From contig NZ_BIMB01000012.1 of assembly GCF_004000865.1 (NCBI RefSeq), positions 104,704 through 168,703 on the forward strand: a stretch of DNA of 64,000 nt, given 5' to 3'. Position 1 is the stretch's first letter, and each line of letters starts with the position of its first letter. A program made the translations under genes and the position numbers. This DNA comes from Paenibacillus elgii NBRC 100335. GTDB lineage: Bacteria; Bacillota; Bacilli; Paenibacillales; NBRC-103111. Below are positions 32,943-40,219 of the stretch, one piece after another. The notes beneath the pieces were generated by a model that saw nothing but the letters and a program-made list of their open reading frames with translations, searched no databases and was not told the origin of the DNA.

Positions 32943-33287
32943 GGTAAAACTCCCCCTGTTTTATTAATTCGTATAAGTGTGTTCTTAGTTAATTGCTTCA
33001 ACGTGCCGGTTAAAGGACCTTTCAAAAGCAGAAAAGATTATGTATCTCATTTTCGGTTTACAATATATGTATATTTTTGCATAGACACGAATGAATGTAA
33101 ATGATAATTTGTTTAGTTATAATTGAAAAAATTAATTGGCGAGAAAGGGAAGTGGCTGCCTATCATAAAACGGACGTACCAGGAGCTGAACGTAAGGAGG
33201 GCACGGCAGCAGCAGCGAAGATGTCTTACCTGTCGGCAATTCATTATTGCATTGCTGCTGCTGCGAAGGAGGAAGCTGAGAGAAAAT
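32943..33287. other. 345-base stretch without a convincing gene
   Basis: Two overlapping forward ORFs here (33101-33310 and 33123-33305) lack a well-spaced ribosome binding site and resemble no family. GCAGCAGCAGCGAAG and TGCTGCTGCTGCGAAG near 33207 and 33252 are short GC-rich repeats in opposite orientation. Confidence 0.3.
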
Positions 33288-33578
33288 TTAAAAGCACGAA
33301 AATGAGCTAATTTCTCTTAAACTAATCCCAAAGATCACCCAAAATCTACCGGTCCACCTATAACCTGTAACTGAAAAGCGCCCGACAAAGGTTGGAAAAA
33401 ACCAAAAGCGGTTCCCATTCGTAAGCCAAACAAAAGTGTTTCGATACAAGCAACGGGAAATGGCTCCGGGGTCAACAGCAAAAGCAGAAATGGGGGGTTC
33501 AAAAGGTGGAGGAGGGAGTGTAGGCCCTTGTTGTACAGTCGTTCCAGGCGGTGGTCCAAATGGAGGCATAAACGCCAT
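33288..33578 (-). CDS. Pro-rich small protein, spore-coat-like
   Basis: A 96-residue protein with a Pro-rich head (MAFMPPFGPPPGT, TLPPPPFEPP) and an aromatic, Arg-rich body (FAVDPGAISRCLYRNTFVWL in part, FWFFPTFVGRFSVTGYRW, FGISLREISSFSCF). I have the impression of a conserved Bacillus/Paenibacillus small-protein group with FAVDPGAI...RCL and FWFxPTFVGR, perhaps coat-associated, but cannot name it. AAAAGGAGTG stands 7 bases before the ATG, so it is a real gene. Confidence 0.7.
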   Translation of the reverse strand: MAFMPPFGPPPGTTVQQGPTLPPPPFEPPISAFAVDPGAISRCLYRNTFVWLTNGNRFWFFPTFVGRFSVTGYRWTGRFWVIFGISLREISSFSCF

Positions 33579-33595
33579 TCGATGTCACTCCTTTT

Positions 33596-34019
33596 CTAAA
33601 GTGGGCTAATGCAATATATGTAGGAGAGCATTCTTCGGGTTGGACCAATGCCTATATTTATCGCGGTGGTTTCAATTCCTCTTAGATTTGATCGAAACTT
33701 GAGCATAAACCAGACGGAGGAAGCACCAGCGAACTGATCCTTTCTTGTTGATTTGAAACTATAAGCCTACTCCCAGAGGTATAACGAAGGAACACGGACA
33801 AGGCGCCGTCCATTTCCGATAACGAATGCAGCGGCTCAGGTTACTTACGCACATTGAAATGATAGCTGGCTAAACGGGTTGCCCTGTTGTCTTCGATACG
33901 AAATGTAATGAATTGCGAGTTGCGGCTCAGTTTCTTCGCACCGGGATTAGGGGAGATACAGACCCGATGAGCAATCTTATATTTTGAAATTGTCTATACT
34001 TATTAGAAGGGAGTTTTAT
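33596..34019. other. 424-base stretch without a gene
   Basis: No ORF with a ribosome binding site. Fragments of GC-richer sequence around 33790-33870 may be remains of older coding DNA, but I cannot assign them. TATACT at 33995-34000 may be the -10 for the next gene. Confidence 0.3.
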
Positions 34020-34303
34020 ATGAAAAAAATTATATTTTGGCCTTGCTGTCGGCATTAGTTATTAGCTCCATTGTACCAGCTGCATATGGAGAACAAGTAA
34101 AAAAACGTGAAGAATGCTTATATGTTGATACCGTAGAAGATGTGTACAAGAACGAAAACGATGTTCCGGAGGAACTTGAATTCTGGTATGGTAAGTGTGG
34201 TGGTATTTTGAAAAAATATAAACAACGTTACGAGCCACAATATGGTGGCTGGGTTGGTACGTATCGAGAGGTTGGCTTTATTACCCGGAGATATGATCAG
34301 TGA
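34020..34303 (+). pseudogene. Frameshifted small secreted protein gene
   Basis: AGAAGGGAG stands 6 bases before ATG 34020, but after ATGAAAAAAATTATATTTTGG the frame ends within 13 codons. The other frame, open from TTG 34037, encodes ALLSALVISSIVPAAYGEQ (signal peptide end) and a 65-residue mature part rich in Tyr, Glu and Lys with two cysteines (C48, C72 of a joined protein approximately). One extra A in the A7 run at 34023-34029 would restore MKKNYILALLSALV and a full signal peptide. It is a frameshift mutation, a slippage tract or a sequencing error. No family recognised. Confidence 0.65.
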
Positions 34304-34386
34304 GGGTCTATATCCCGCTGATTGAGTTCCGGGAGACGAGACCCGCCAAAACCTTCTCAGATGAAAATTGCAAATAAATGACTTGG

Positions 34387-34416
34387 AATCCCGCCAATTA
34401 AACTGGTGGGATTTTT
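34387..34416 (+). terminator. Terminator after the small secreted protein gene
   Basis: AATCCCGCCA-ATTAAAC-TGGTGGGATT with TTT after (one G-T pair). Confidence 0.8.
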
Positions 34417-34740
34417 CATTTTGTATGATCGTAATAGATAACCGTTCCCTTTAATCTCATCTAAACCTTGTCACTATATTATATAAACGTTTAGACAAAA
34501 TTCATCGTCCCACAGGATTTTCTAGGCGTTTGGGGTGTTCATGCGGTCGCATTGAATAGATTTGCTATACGATCGATGTCCGTGTCTGACGTGTATTGTG
34601 TACCATTTGACTGGTACTTGTGGTTAGACAATGAAGGATATGGGAACATAGGTACCTAAATTTATCAAAAATGTAAGGCGAGATTAGACAAATTATGGTA
34701 TGATCTGACATATAGGACTATTTGCTTATAGTTTAGGAAC
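34417..34740. other. 324-base AT-rich intergenic stretch
   Basis: I see no gene. AT-rich with scattered palindromic hexamers only; promoter for the membrane protein may lie near 34690-34730 (TTATGG and similar), not clear. Confidence 0.3.
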
Positions 34741-34752
34741 AAAGGTGATCTT

Positions 34753-35541
34753 ATTCTAAAAGTTATTGAAACGCTTCTGCTGATTTTTTATATTGGGACA
34801 TTGTTGTTCTACTTGGATTTGTATTTCCGACTTGTCTTACAAAAACTTGTATTAAAATTAGATTCACAGGATAGATTTCTGCCTGTAGCTTTTTTTCTTA
34901 GAGGTGCTTTCCTATACATAGTCAGCCTATCTGTCCCAAAAGATTGGTCGCTTGGTTATTTTGATTCTAATTATTTATTGCTTATATCTGCGATTCTGTT
35001 GGGAATAGCTAGTTTTTATCTTTCAAGCAATATGGTATTAAACAGTGATCATAAATTTTTTTTACTCAAAATTTTAAAGGCAATGCTTGTTTTCGTTGTG
35101 GTAATGCCATTATTAATAGGAGTACCTCTCACACTGCTATGTATAGATTTGTTACTTAAAACAGGCTATAAACCTAGTCTTCTTTCGATTACATTAATTT
35201 ATTTGTTTTTCATGCTTGTTCCCCAGATGGCTTTAATGATTTTAGAATTTAGAAAAAAAGACGAGAAACGGTTACGATTCATTAAGATGTCAGTAGAAGG
35301 TGTCTCAGCCTTCTTTCTAATCGCTGGCTTCTTTTTGAAATATGCGTTTAACATTGATGCAGACTTGTCAAGGATACTGTCTGAAACAGCCTTCATTAAG
35401 GAATTTATTCAGCAAAAACCGTTAGAAAAGATGAGCGACAATATTATTTTATATATGGTGACGCCTCTTTCATTTCTTGGTCTTTGCATCAAATATTTTT
35501 GCGAATATCGTTTGTTGATTTTTTCAAATCAAAAGAAATAA
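34753..35541 (+). CDS. Multi-helix membrane protein of unknown function
   Basis: A membrane protein of about 246-262 residues with six to seven hydrophobic segments and low GC. The first canonical start is TTG 34801, which has no ribosome binding site and cuts the first helix. The same frame is open upstream, and AAAGGTGAT at 34741-34749 would serve a non-standard ATT at 34753, giving ILKVIETLLLIFYIGTLLFY as a complete first helix. I use 34753 as the most likely start but it may equally mark a mutated start codon. No family recognised; neighbours are immunity-like genes. Confidence 0.55.
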   Translation: MLKVIETLLLIFYIGTLLFYLDLYFRLVLQKLVLKLDSQDRFLPVAFFLRGAFLYIVSLSVPKDWSLGYFDSNYLLLISAILLGIASFYLSSNMVLNSDHKFFLLKILKAMLVFVVVMPLLIGVPLTLLCIDLLLKTGYKPSLLSITLIYLFFMLVPQMALMILEFRKKDEKRLRFIKMSVEGVSAFFLIAGFFLKYAFNIDADLSRILSETAFIKEFIQQKPLEKMSDNIILYMVTPLSFLGLCIKYFCEYRLLIFSNQKK

Positions 35542-35554
35542 CTATTTTATTGAT

Positions 35555-35629
35555 ATGATGGGTCAAAAATTGGCGCCAGCAGATCTTCCCACCCTAGAAG
35601 TATTGCTGGTAAATAACGAGGTGATTTAG
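35555..35629 (+). pseudogene. Short C-terminal remnant, toxin-tail-like
   Basis: A 24-25 codon open piece ending APADLPTLEVLLVNNEVI and a TAG that overlaps the ribosome binding site of the next, immunity-like gene. It has no ribosome binding site of its own. The arrangement is that of a toxin gene end followed by its immunity gene; this is inference from layout. Confidence 0.35.
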
Positions 35630-35633
35630 AATA

Positions 35634-36057
35634 GTGCGGCAAGCATATTTGAAAGTAACTTTATTTCCCGGTTGGGAGCAAGTGAAAAATGGTGGAGGAG
35701 TTACTTTCGTACCACAGCCTAACGGCGAAGAGAGGCCCTGGAAGTTTCTTACGCTCTGTATCGTAAAGGGAAGCTACCTAGCCCCTAAAAGACTTAGTAG
35801 ATTTGTGTAAAACCGCAGTTAATCGGGATGAGTTTGAATTAATAGGGGAAACCTCTGGAGAATGCAAATTTGGTTCGTTCGGTAGTGTCGTTTTTCGTTC
35901 TCAAGAACTGCCGTGTTACCAGGTATGGCATTTGTCGGATGGGAAAGATTTCATGATTGCTACATATCTATGCAAGGTTCAACCGGAACCTGAGGAAGCT
36001 CACGAGGCTCAACTGATTGTGTCGATGTTATGGCTGAACAAAAATAATCATGTTTGA
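35634..36057 (+). pseudogene. Frameshifted immunity-like protein gene
   Basis: GTG 35634 with GAGGTGA eight bases upstream encodes VRQAYLKVTLFPGWEQVKNG... to SYLAPK, then stops out of frame; the next frame continues DLVDLCKTAVNRDEFELIGE, FGSFGSVVFRSQELPCYQVWHLSDGKDF in part to the stop at 36055-36057. Dropping one A of AAAA at 35787-35790 joins them into one protein of about 140 residues. The composition and the aromatic FGSFGSVVF-xxQVWHLSxG pattern look like immunity proteins of polymorphic toxin systems; the exact family is not named. Confidence 0.7.
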
Positions 36058-36105
36058 CAGTAGTTTTGGACAAACATGTATGCACTACTAACGGAGGTAA
36101 ATTCC

Positions 36106-36750
36106 GTGCAAAAGTACTCTTTTCTAAAAATGGAAGAAGTATTCCCTTCCGATAACATTATTGCTAAATGGATTATTGGATTAGGTATTGTACATAATGA
36201 TCTTTATTTTATTAAGAAAAGGTTAATTGCAAATTATAGAAAAAGGGATGTCAGTATCCAATTAGCCGAACTTCCCTCGCTAGTTAGATTACTTTCTGCC
36301 TCCTTAAGAGAAGCAATCTTTTATTTAGAGGAGTCAGAGAAAGAAGAAAAGATTAAAAATTATATCGCAAATTTGCCACAAGATATATTGGATATTTACC
36401 AGGAGCTGAAGCCATTATTTCGCAATGGAAACGAAGCTGGAATTTTACAGCGATTGACGAATATCCGAAACGTAACTTTTCATTATTCAAAACCGCATAG
36501 AGACGAAATTTCTAGAGCAATCGAGGGAAACAGTGGTTTTTTTATGTACGAATATGAAAGAGAACAGTTTTTGTTTGCAGAGGCCATTAGCAACACAATC
36601 ATGATTCAGGCATTATTTAAAGAAGACGAGATGGAAGCTCAACAGAAAAGCAACGTTGACGCAATTATTAGACGAATTCATGAGGCTTTCTATCAATATA
36701 TAAATTTTGCTAACCAAGTAGTAAGGCACTATCTCAAAAATTATTTGTAA
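36106..36750 (+). CDS. Helical protein with a HEPN-type RN-x3-H motif
   Basis: A 214-residue, all-helical, cytoplasmic protein. GTG 36106 follows GGAGGT at a spacing of seven; an ATG at 36076 is less likely. Residues 121-126 read RNVTFH, an R-x4-H motif with Asn after Arg, preceded by a helix (GILQRLTNI) as in HEPN ribonucleases and relatives. HEPN proteins are common toxins and abortive-infection effectors, but many short helical proteins contain such a motif by chance, so function stays open. It is intact among broken neighbours. Confidence 0.65.
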   Translation: MQKYSFLKMEEVFPSDNIIAKWIIGLGIVHNDLYFIKKRLIANYRKRDVSIQLAELPSLVRLLSASLREAIFYLEESEKEEKIKNYIANLPQDILDIYQELKPLFRNGNEAGILQRLTNIRNVTFHYSKPHRDEISRAIEGNSGFFMYEYEREQFLFAEAISNTIMIQALFKEDEMEAQQKSNVDAIIRRIHEAFYQYINFANQVVRHYLKNYL

Positions 36751-36859
36751 AGAACTTATGAAAATAACCTGACAAAGTTTTATAGTAGTAGTGGCGATTG
36801 GGTTAAAATTTAGTGAAAATATCACTTCTTGTAAAAATGAAGTAAATAGGGAGAATTAT

Positions 36860-37619
36860 ATGGAAGATATCTTGGGTATTGATGTATCAACTGAACTTAA
36901 TTCCGATACAAAGCTATATAGATACATAAATAGAAAATAAAAAACATACTTAACGAGAGTAATAAGCTGGGAGGATACTTGGGAATCACCATTAAGAAAT
37001 ATACCTGTGAATTTTGATGGAGAAGAGGATGTATACGGAGCTTATTATTCTTTCGAGTGGGTGTTTGGTCAATGCCGGAGCTTAAATGGAGAATCGGATG
37101 CTCTTTGGAGGATATATTCGCCTAATAAAGACGGAATTATGATTCAAACAACCGTAGGAAAAATTTAAAAGGAATTGAATGCGGATTTATTTCCCCCGTT
37201 TTATATTTTGATGATCTCGGAGAAGCTACCTATAAACTTAGTAACGAAACTCATGTTCAAGAATTTGTTGGTTCATTACTAAACGAAGGGCATTTGAACT
37301 TGAAAATGAAGTTAGATTAGTTGCACTTTTTGAAGAAATAAATAATCAAAATCATGTTGAAATTGATGTTAATCCGGGGATCTAATAGACTCAATTACCT
37401 TGGATCCTAGATGTGAACAATGGTACTTCGAGACTATAAAAAAAATATTGTTCAAGGTTAAATTTATGTATTCCGCAGAAGTCTACCCTCTATCAAAATA
37501 ATCTTAACCAAATAAATACGAAGATAAGATTGAGTCGAATCATTGACGTAATAAATGAACCGGGGGTGCAATCTAATTCTTTTTACCAAAATAATGGTAT
37601 TTCAAATACCAACGTCTGA
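36860..37619 (+). pseudogene. DUF2971 family gene, broken by several frameshifts and stops
   Basis: TAGGGAG precedes ATG 36860. The pieces in order: LYRYINRK then stop; TYLTRVISWEDTWESPLRN; FGQCRSLNGESDALWRIYSP-NKDGIMIQTTVGKI; GFISPVLYFDDLGEATYKLS; FELENEVRLVALFEEINNQNHVEIDVN; DSITLDPRCEQWYFETIKKILFK; and a last frame ending NGISNTNV at 37617-37619. The GQCWS-like plus ESDALWRIYS and the FExExEVRL blocks are characteristic of DUF2971. At least four frame changes mean it is inactive. Confidence 0.75.
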
Positions 37620-37910
37620 ATGAATAAGTTGAAAAACGCGGTAGTTGTAGATAGTATTATCAAAGGTTTGGAAAACGGGGATGTTAAGCGATCAAATTAA
37701 CCTCTTGCATTTATTCAGCGGGTAAATGCAAATATTTGTTCGTCTTTAACGAATTAAAATTAAACAATTAATTTACCATTAAGACTTCTTTTCTAAAATT
37801 TTTACAAATATCATCAATTTAGTTCGCAACTCCCATAGTAATAATGGTATTATTATACAATAAGGGACAAAGAAATACTTTTATATATTAAATTTATTGA
37901 AGGTGATTTT
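37620..37910. other. 291-base AT-rich region upstream of the three-gene operon
   Basis: No gene. TATTAT/TATACAAT at about 37848-37859 (ATAATGGTATTATTATACAAT in part) can serve as -10 for the operon; a TTGCAT-like -35 is not clear. Confidence 0.35.
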
Positions 37911-39143
37911 ATGTCAATCCAGGCTGAACAATATGAATATAAAAATCCTTTTATAATTCCTAGGGATGTACAGGATGGTTTGAGTAGCGATTCCTTAAGA
38001 AGGTTTATAATTGAAAAAAAAATTAATAAACCTTACAGGGGAGGAGACAAAAGAGACAGAGTTAGATTAATTCAAGAAGCTATTAATAACAAAATAATTT
38101 CTGAACATGACCTAGAAGTTTTTGTTTCAAAAGAACTAAAACGTGGCAAAAACAGAACCCTGTATATTTGTGAATTAAAATATGAATCCATTAGAAAACT
38201 TCAATCATTTTTATACATACAAAGTAAACTTTTTGAGAACGGTATAAAATCAATTTCTACAAGTGAAATATTAAAATCAACAAGACCTGCGAGTCCTAAA
38301 TTGGCACATTTAAACATAGTAAGGGATCATGACGTTGTTCACTGTGTATCTTTTTGCTATACACATAAAGTTAATCTGAAAAAATTTAGTACAGATGCAC
38401 CACCACAATTTGATACTGATTTCGTATGGATTGAAATAGATTTAATAAAAGGAATGGTGATTTTTAGACTTCGAGAAAGAAATAACTCTTTTGGTAAAAG
38501 TAATGATAAGGCCCTTTTTCTTCATTATTTAAATCAGATGAAATTGATGTTCGATATCCAAACTGAGGGGGCTATTGTTCATAGGAATACTTTGTTCAAG
38601 ATTTTTAGAGAACTGACAGCAAAAGCCGAGGAACCTTTTAGGAAGAAAACTGCTGTTCTTAATAATGACATCGAAATTTTGACAAGTAACTGTATTGAAA
38701 AATTACCATTAAAAGATTACAAAATAATCGAGGATTTCAGAGAACGACTTGAAGGATTAATTCTTCGTTCAATGATCCAAGAGAATTTTCTTGAATATTC
38801 CTCATATTCTGAGGGTAAACGTGGACTTATTGATAGATACTATTACACCGATGGAACGGGTGCGTCAGTTAATGCTAAAACCGGCGATGAAAATCGTTCT
38901 ATTAGTCTGTACCAGATTTATCTTGATACAAAACACTCAATTGATAAGATGCAGTTGATAGACAAATTATGGGTAACATGGTATCGTAAGAAAGATAATC
39001 TCTCGCCTTTAGAAAAAATAAGAACAAAACTTGAAGTTTTTAAAGAATGCTACACCATTCATTTTCTGTATGATCATCATAAAGAGGAGGTTGAAAATCA
39101 TGTTTTTTCCGAGTTTAACGCATTTGAGGAACTACAAGATTGA
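37911..39143 (+). CDS. Unknown 410-residue protein, gene A of a three-gene operon
   Basis: A soluble, Lys/Glu/Ile-rich protein with low GC. GAAGGTGATTTT precedes the ATG. Residues about 22-60 (GLSSDSLRRFIIEKKINKPYRGGDKRDRV in part, RLIQEAI) resemble a SAP-like or short helix-loop-helix nucleic-acid-binding segment; the middle (about 130-195) is beta-rich (DHDVVHCVSFCYTHKVNL, FVWIEIDLIKGMVIFRLRER) and the rest helical. No catalytic motif is plain and I recognise no family. Gene B starts within its last 44 bases, so the proteins are made together. Confidence 0.8.
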   Translation: MSIQAEQYEYKNPFIIPRDVQDGLSSDSLRRFIIEKKINKPYRGGDKRDRVRLIQEAINNKIISEHDLEVFVSKELKRGKNRTLYICELKYESIRKLQSFLYIQSKLFENGIKSISTSEILKSTRPASPKLAHLNIVRDHDVVHCVSFCYTHKVNLKKFSTDAPPQFDTDFVWIEIDLIKGMVIFRLRERNNSFGKSNDKALFLHYLNQMKLMFDIQTEGAIVHRNTLFKIFRELTAKAEEPFRKKTAVLNNDIEILTSNCIEKLPLKDYKIIEDFRERLEGLILRSMIQENFLEYSSYSEGKRGLIDRYYYTDGTGASVNAKTGDENRSISLYQIYLDTKHSIDKMQLIDKLWVTWYRKKDNLSPLEKIRTKLEVFKECYTIHFLYDHHKEEVENHVFSEFNAFEELQD

Positions 39144-39618
39144 TACCTTCATTATTGAAAAATTAGATAATTGGCTAGCCATCCAAAATAAATTCACATA
39201 CAATAATCTAAATCCATTACAGTTTGCGCTCGACATAAAAATCAACGAGTCAATTGCTGTAAGTATATTCGCTCTTTGTGTTCAAAAACCCATTAATATT
39301 ATGAATGTAAAATATAAATTAATCTGTCCAAATTGTTCTGAATTGGATAGATATATATACGACGATTTAAGCGTACTAAATGACGTGACCCTTGACTGCG
39401 ATAATTGTGGACTTCCATACTACCCTTTAGAATTCAATGAATTTATTGAAGTCTACTTTTCTCTAAATGTTCTCCCTGCACATGATCCGAGCAACCTCAT
39501 AAAATTAAATGAGAGTACTGAAAAAATTCTGGGAAAGTCTGAAAGCCTTCGGGTGAGTGATATAGATAGATTCTCTCTTCGAGGGCTATTTGATTCTTAC
39601 GGCAGTACAGCCATCTAA
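39100..39618 (+). CDS. Zinc-ribbon protein, gene B of the three-gene operon
   Basis: A 172-residue protein. ATG 39100 follows GAGGAGG and overlaps the end of gene A. The N-terminal helical half (NYKIDTFIIEKLDNWLAIQNKF in part) is followed by a hydrophobic core and a zinc ribbon, CPNC-x21 or so-CDNC (residues about 92-120). The C-terminal third is acidic. No family recognised. The ribbon suggests binding of nucleic acid or of a partner, for example gene A product. Gene C begins 10 bases after its stop. Confidence 0.8.
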   Translation: MFFPSLTHLRNYKIDTFIIEKLDNWLAIQNKFTYNNLNPLQFALDIKINESIAVSIFALCVQKPINIMNVKYKLICPNCSELDRYIYDDLSVLNDVTLDCDNCGLPYYPLEFNEFIEVYFSLNVLPAHDPSNLIKLNESTEKILGKSESLRVSDIDRFSLRGLFDSYGSTAI

Positions 39619-39628
39619 GGGAGAACTT

Positions 39629-40189
39629 ATGAAAAATATTAAAAATCAAGTGATTTTTTTAGCATCATTAGTTGTTTTAATTGTCACCATTTCTATTTCT
39701 GTTGGATTAATTATAGCATATCTTCAAGCGGGGAAAGATTGGATAGGATCTTTAATTGGATCATTAGGTAATATTATCGGCGGAATAATTGGAGGCTTCG
39801 TAGCATATTTTGTTGCTGCATATCAAATTCAAAAAAATAATGATTTCGAGAAGTTAAAACAAAATGCTCGAAATAAAAATTTATTGACACTAGTAGTAGA
39901 AGAACTAACTCACATAAACAAAATTATTTCTATCATGATTAGCCAAGGAAGATTTTCACCAGAAATAGCAAAAAACCAAATTACTATCGGATCTTGGGAT
40001 GTCTTTAAGGTAGAATCAGCTCTTGTTTTACCAATATATGAGTTTTCTCAGATATCAAGTACATACCGTAGAATCAATATTTTAAAACACTGTTTGGAAG
40101 ATGATATTGATTTACCAAGATTACAACTAGTAAAAGAAGAAATAGACAGGTGCATTTTGACATTAGAAAGATATCTCGATTCTCTCTAA
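39629..40189 (+). CDS. Two-helix membrane protein with glycine zipper, gene C of the three-gene operon
   Basis: A 186-residue protein. The first 65 residues hold two membrane helices: IFLASLVVLIVTISISVGLII and a Gly-spaced one, GSLIGSLGNIIGGIIGGFVA, a glycine-zipper pattern that favours helix packing or oligomeric pores. A cytoplasmic helical tail of about 115 residues follows. AAGGGAGA precedes ATG 39629. Similar layouts (two helices, Gly zipper, helical sensor tail) are found among membrane effectors of abortive-infection systems; that parallel is inference. Confidence 0.8.
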   Translation: MKNIKNQVIFLASLVVLIVTISISVGLIIAYLQAGKDWIGSLIGSLGNIIGGIIGGFVAYFVAAYQIQKNNDFEKLKQNARNKNLLTLVVEELTHINKIISIMISQGRFSPEIAKNQITIGSWDVFKVESALVLPIYEFSQISSTYRRINILKHCLEDDIDLPRLQLVKEEIDRCILTLERYLDSL

Positions 40190-40219
40190 AAAGAACAAAT
40201 AAAAGACACTTTGTGCTCA

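Noticed and set aside
33200..33270. GCAGCAGCAGC/GCTGCTGCTGC runs that could suggest a repeat array
   Set aside because: Only one short pair, no regular spacers; not CRISPR or a tandem array.
33101..33310. Overlapping small forward ORFs with Ala-rich and Arg-rich products
   Set aside because: Ribosome binding sites are badly spaced, products match nothing and the Ala run comes from a GCAGCA repeat.
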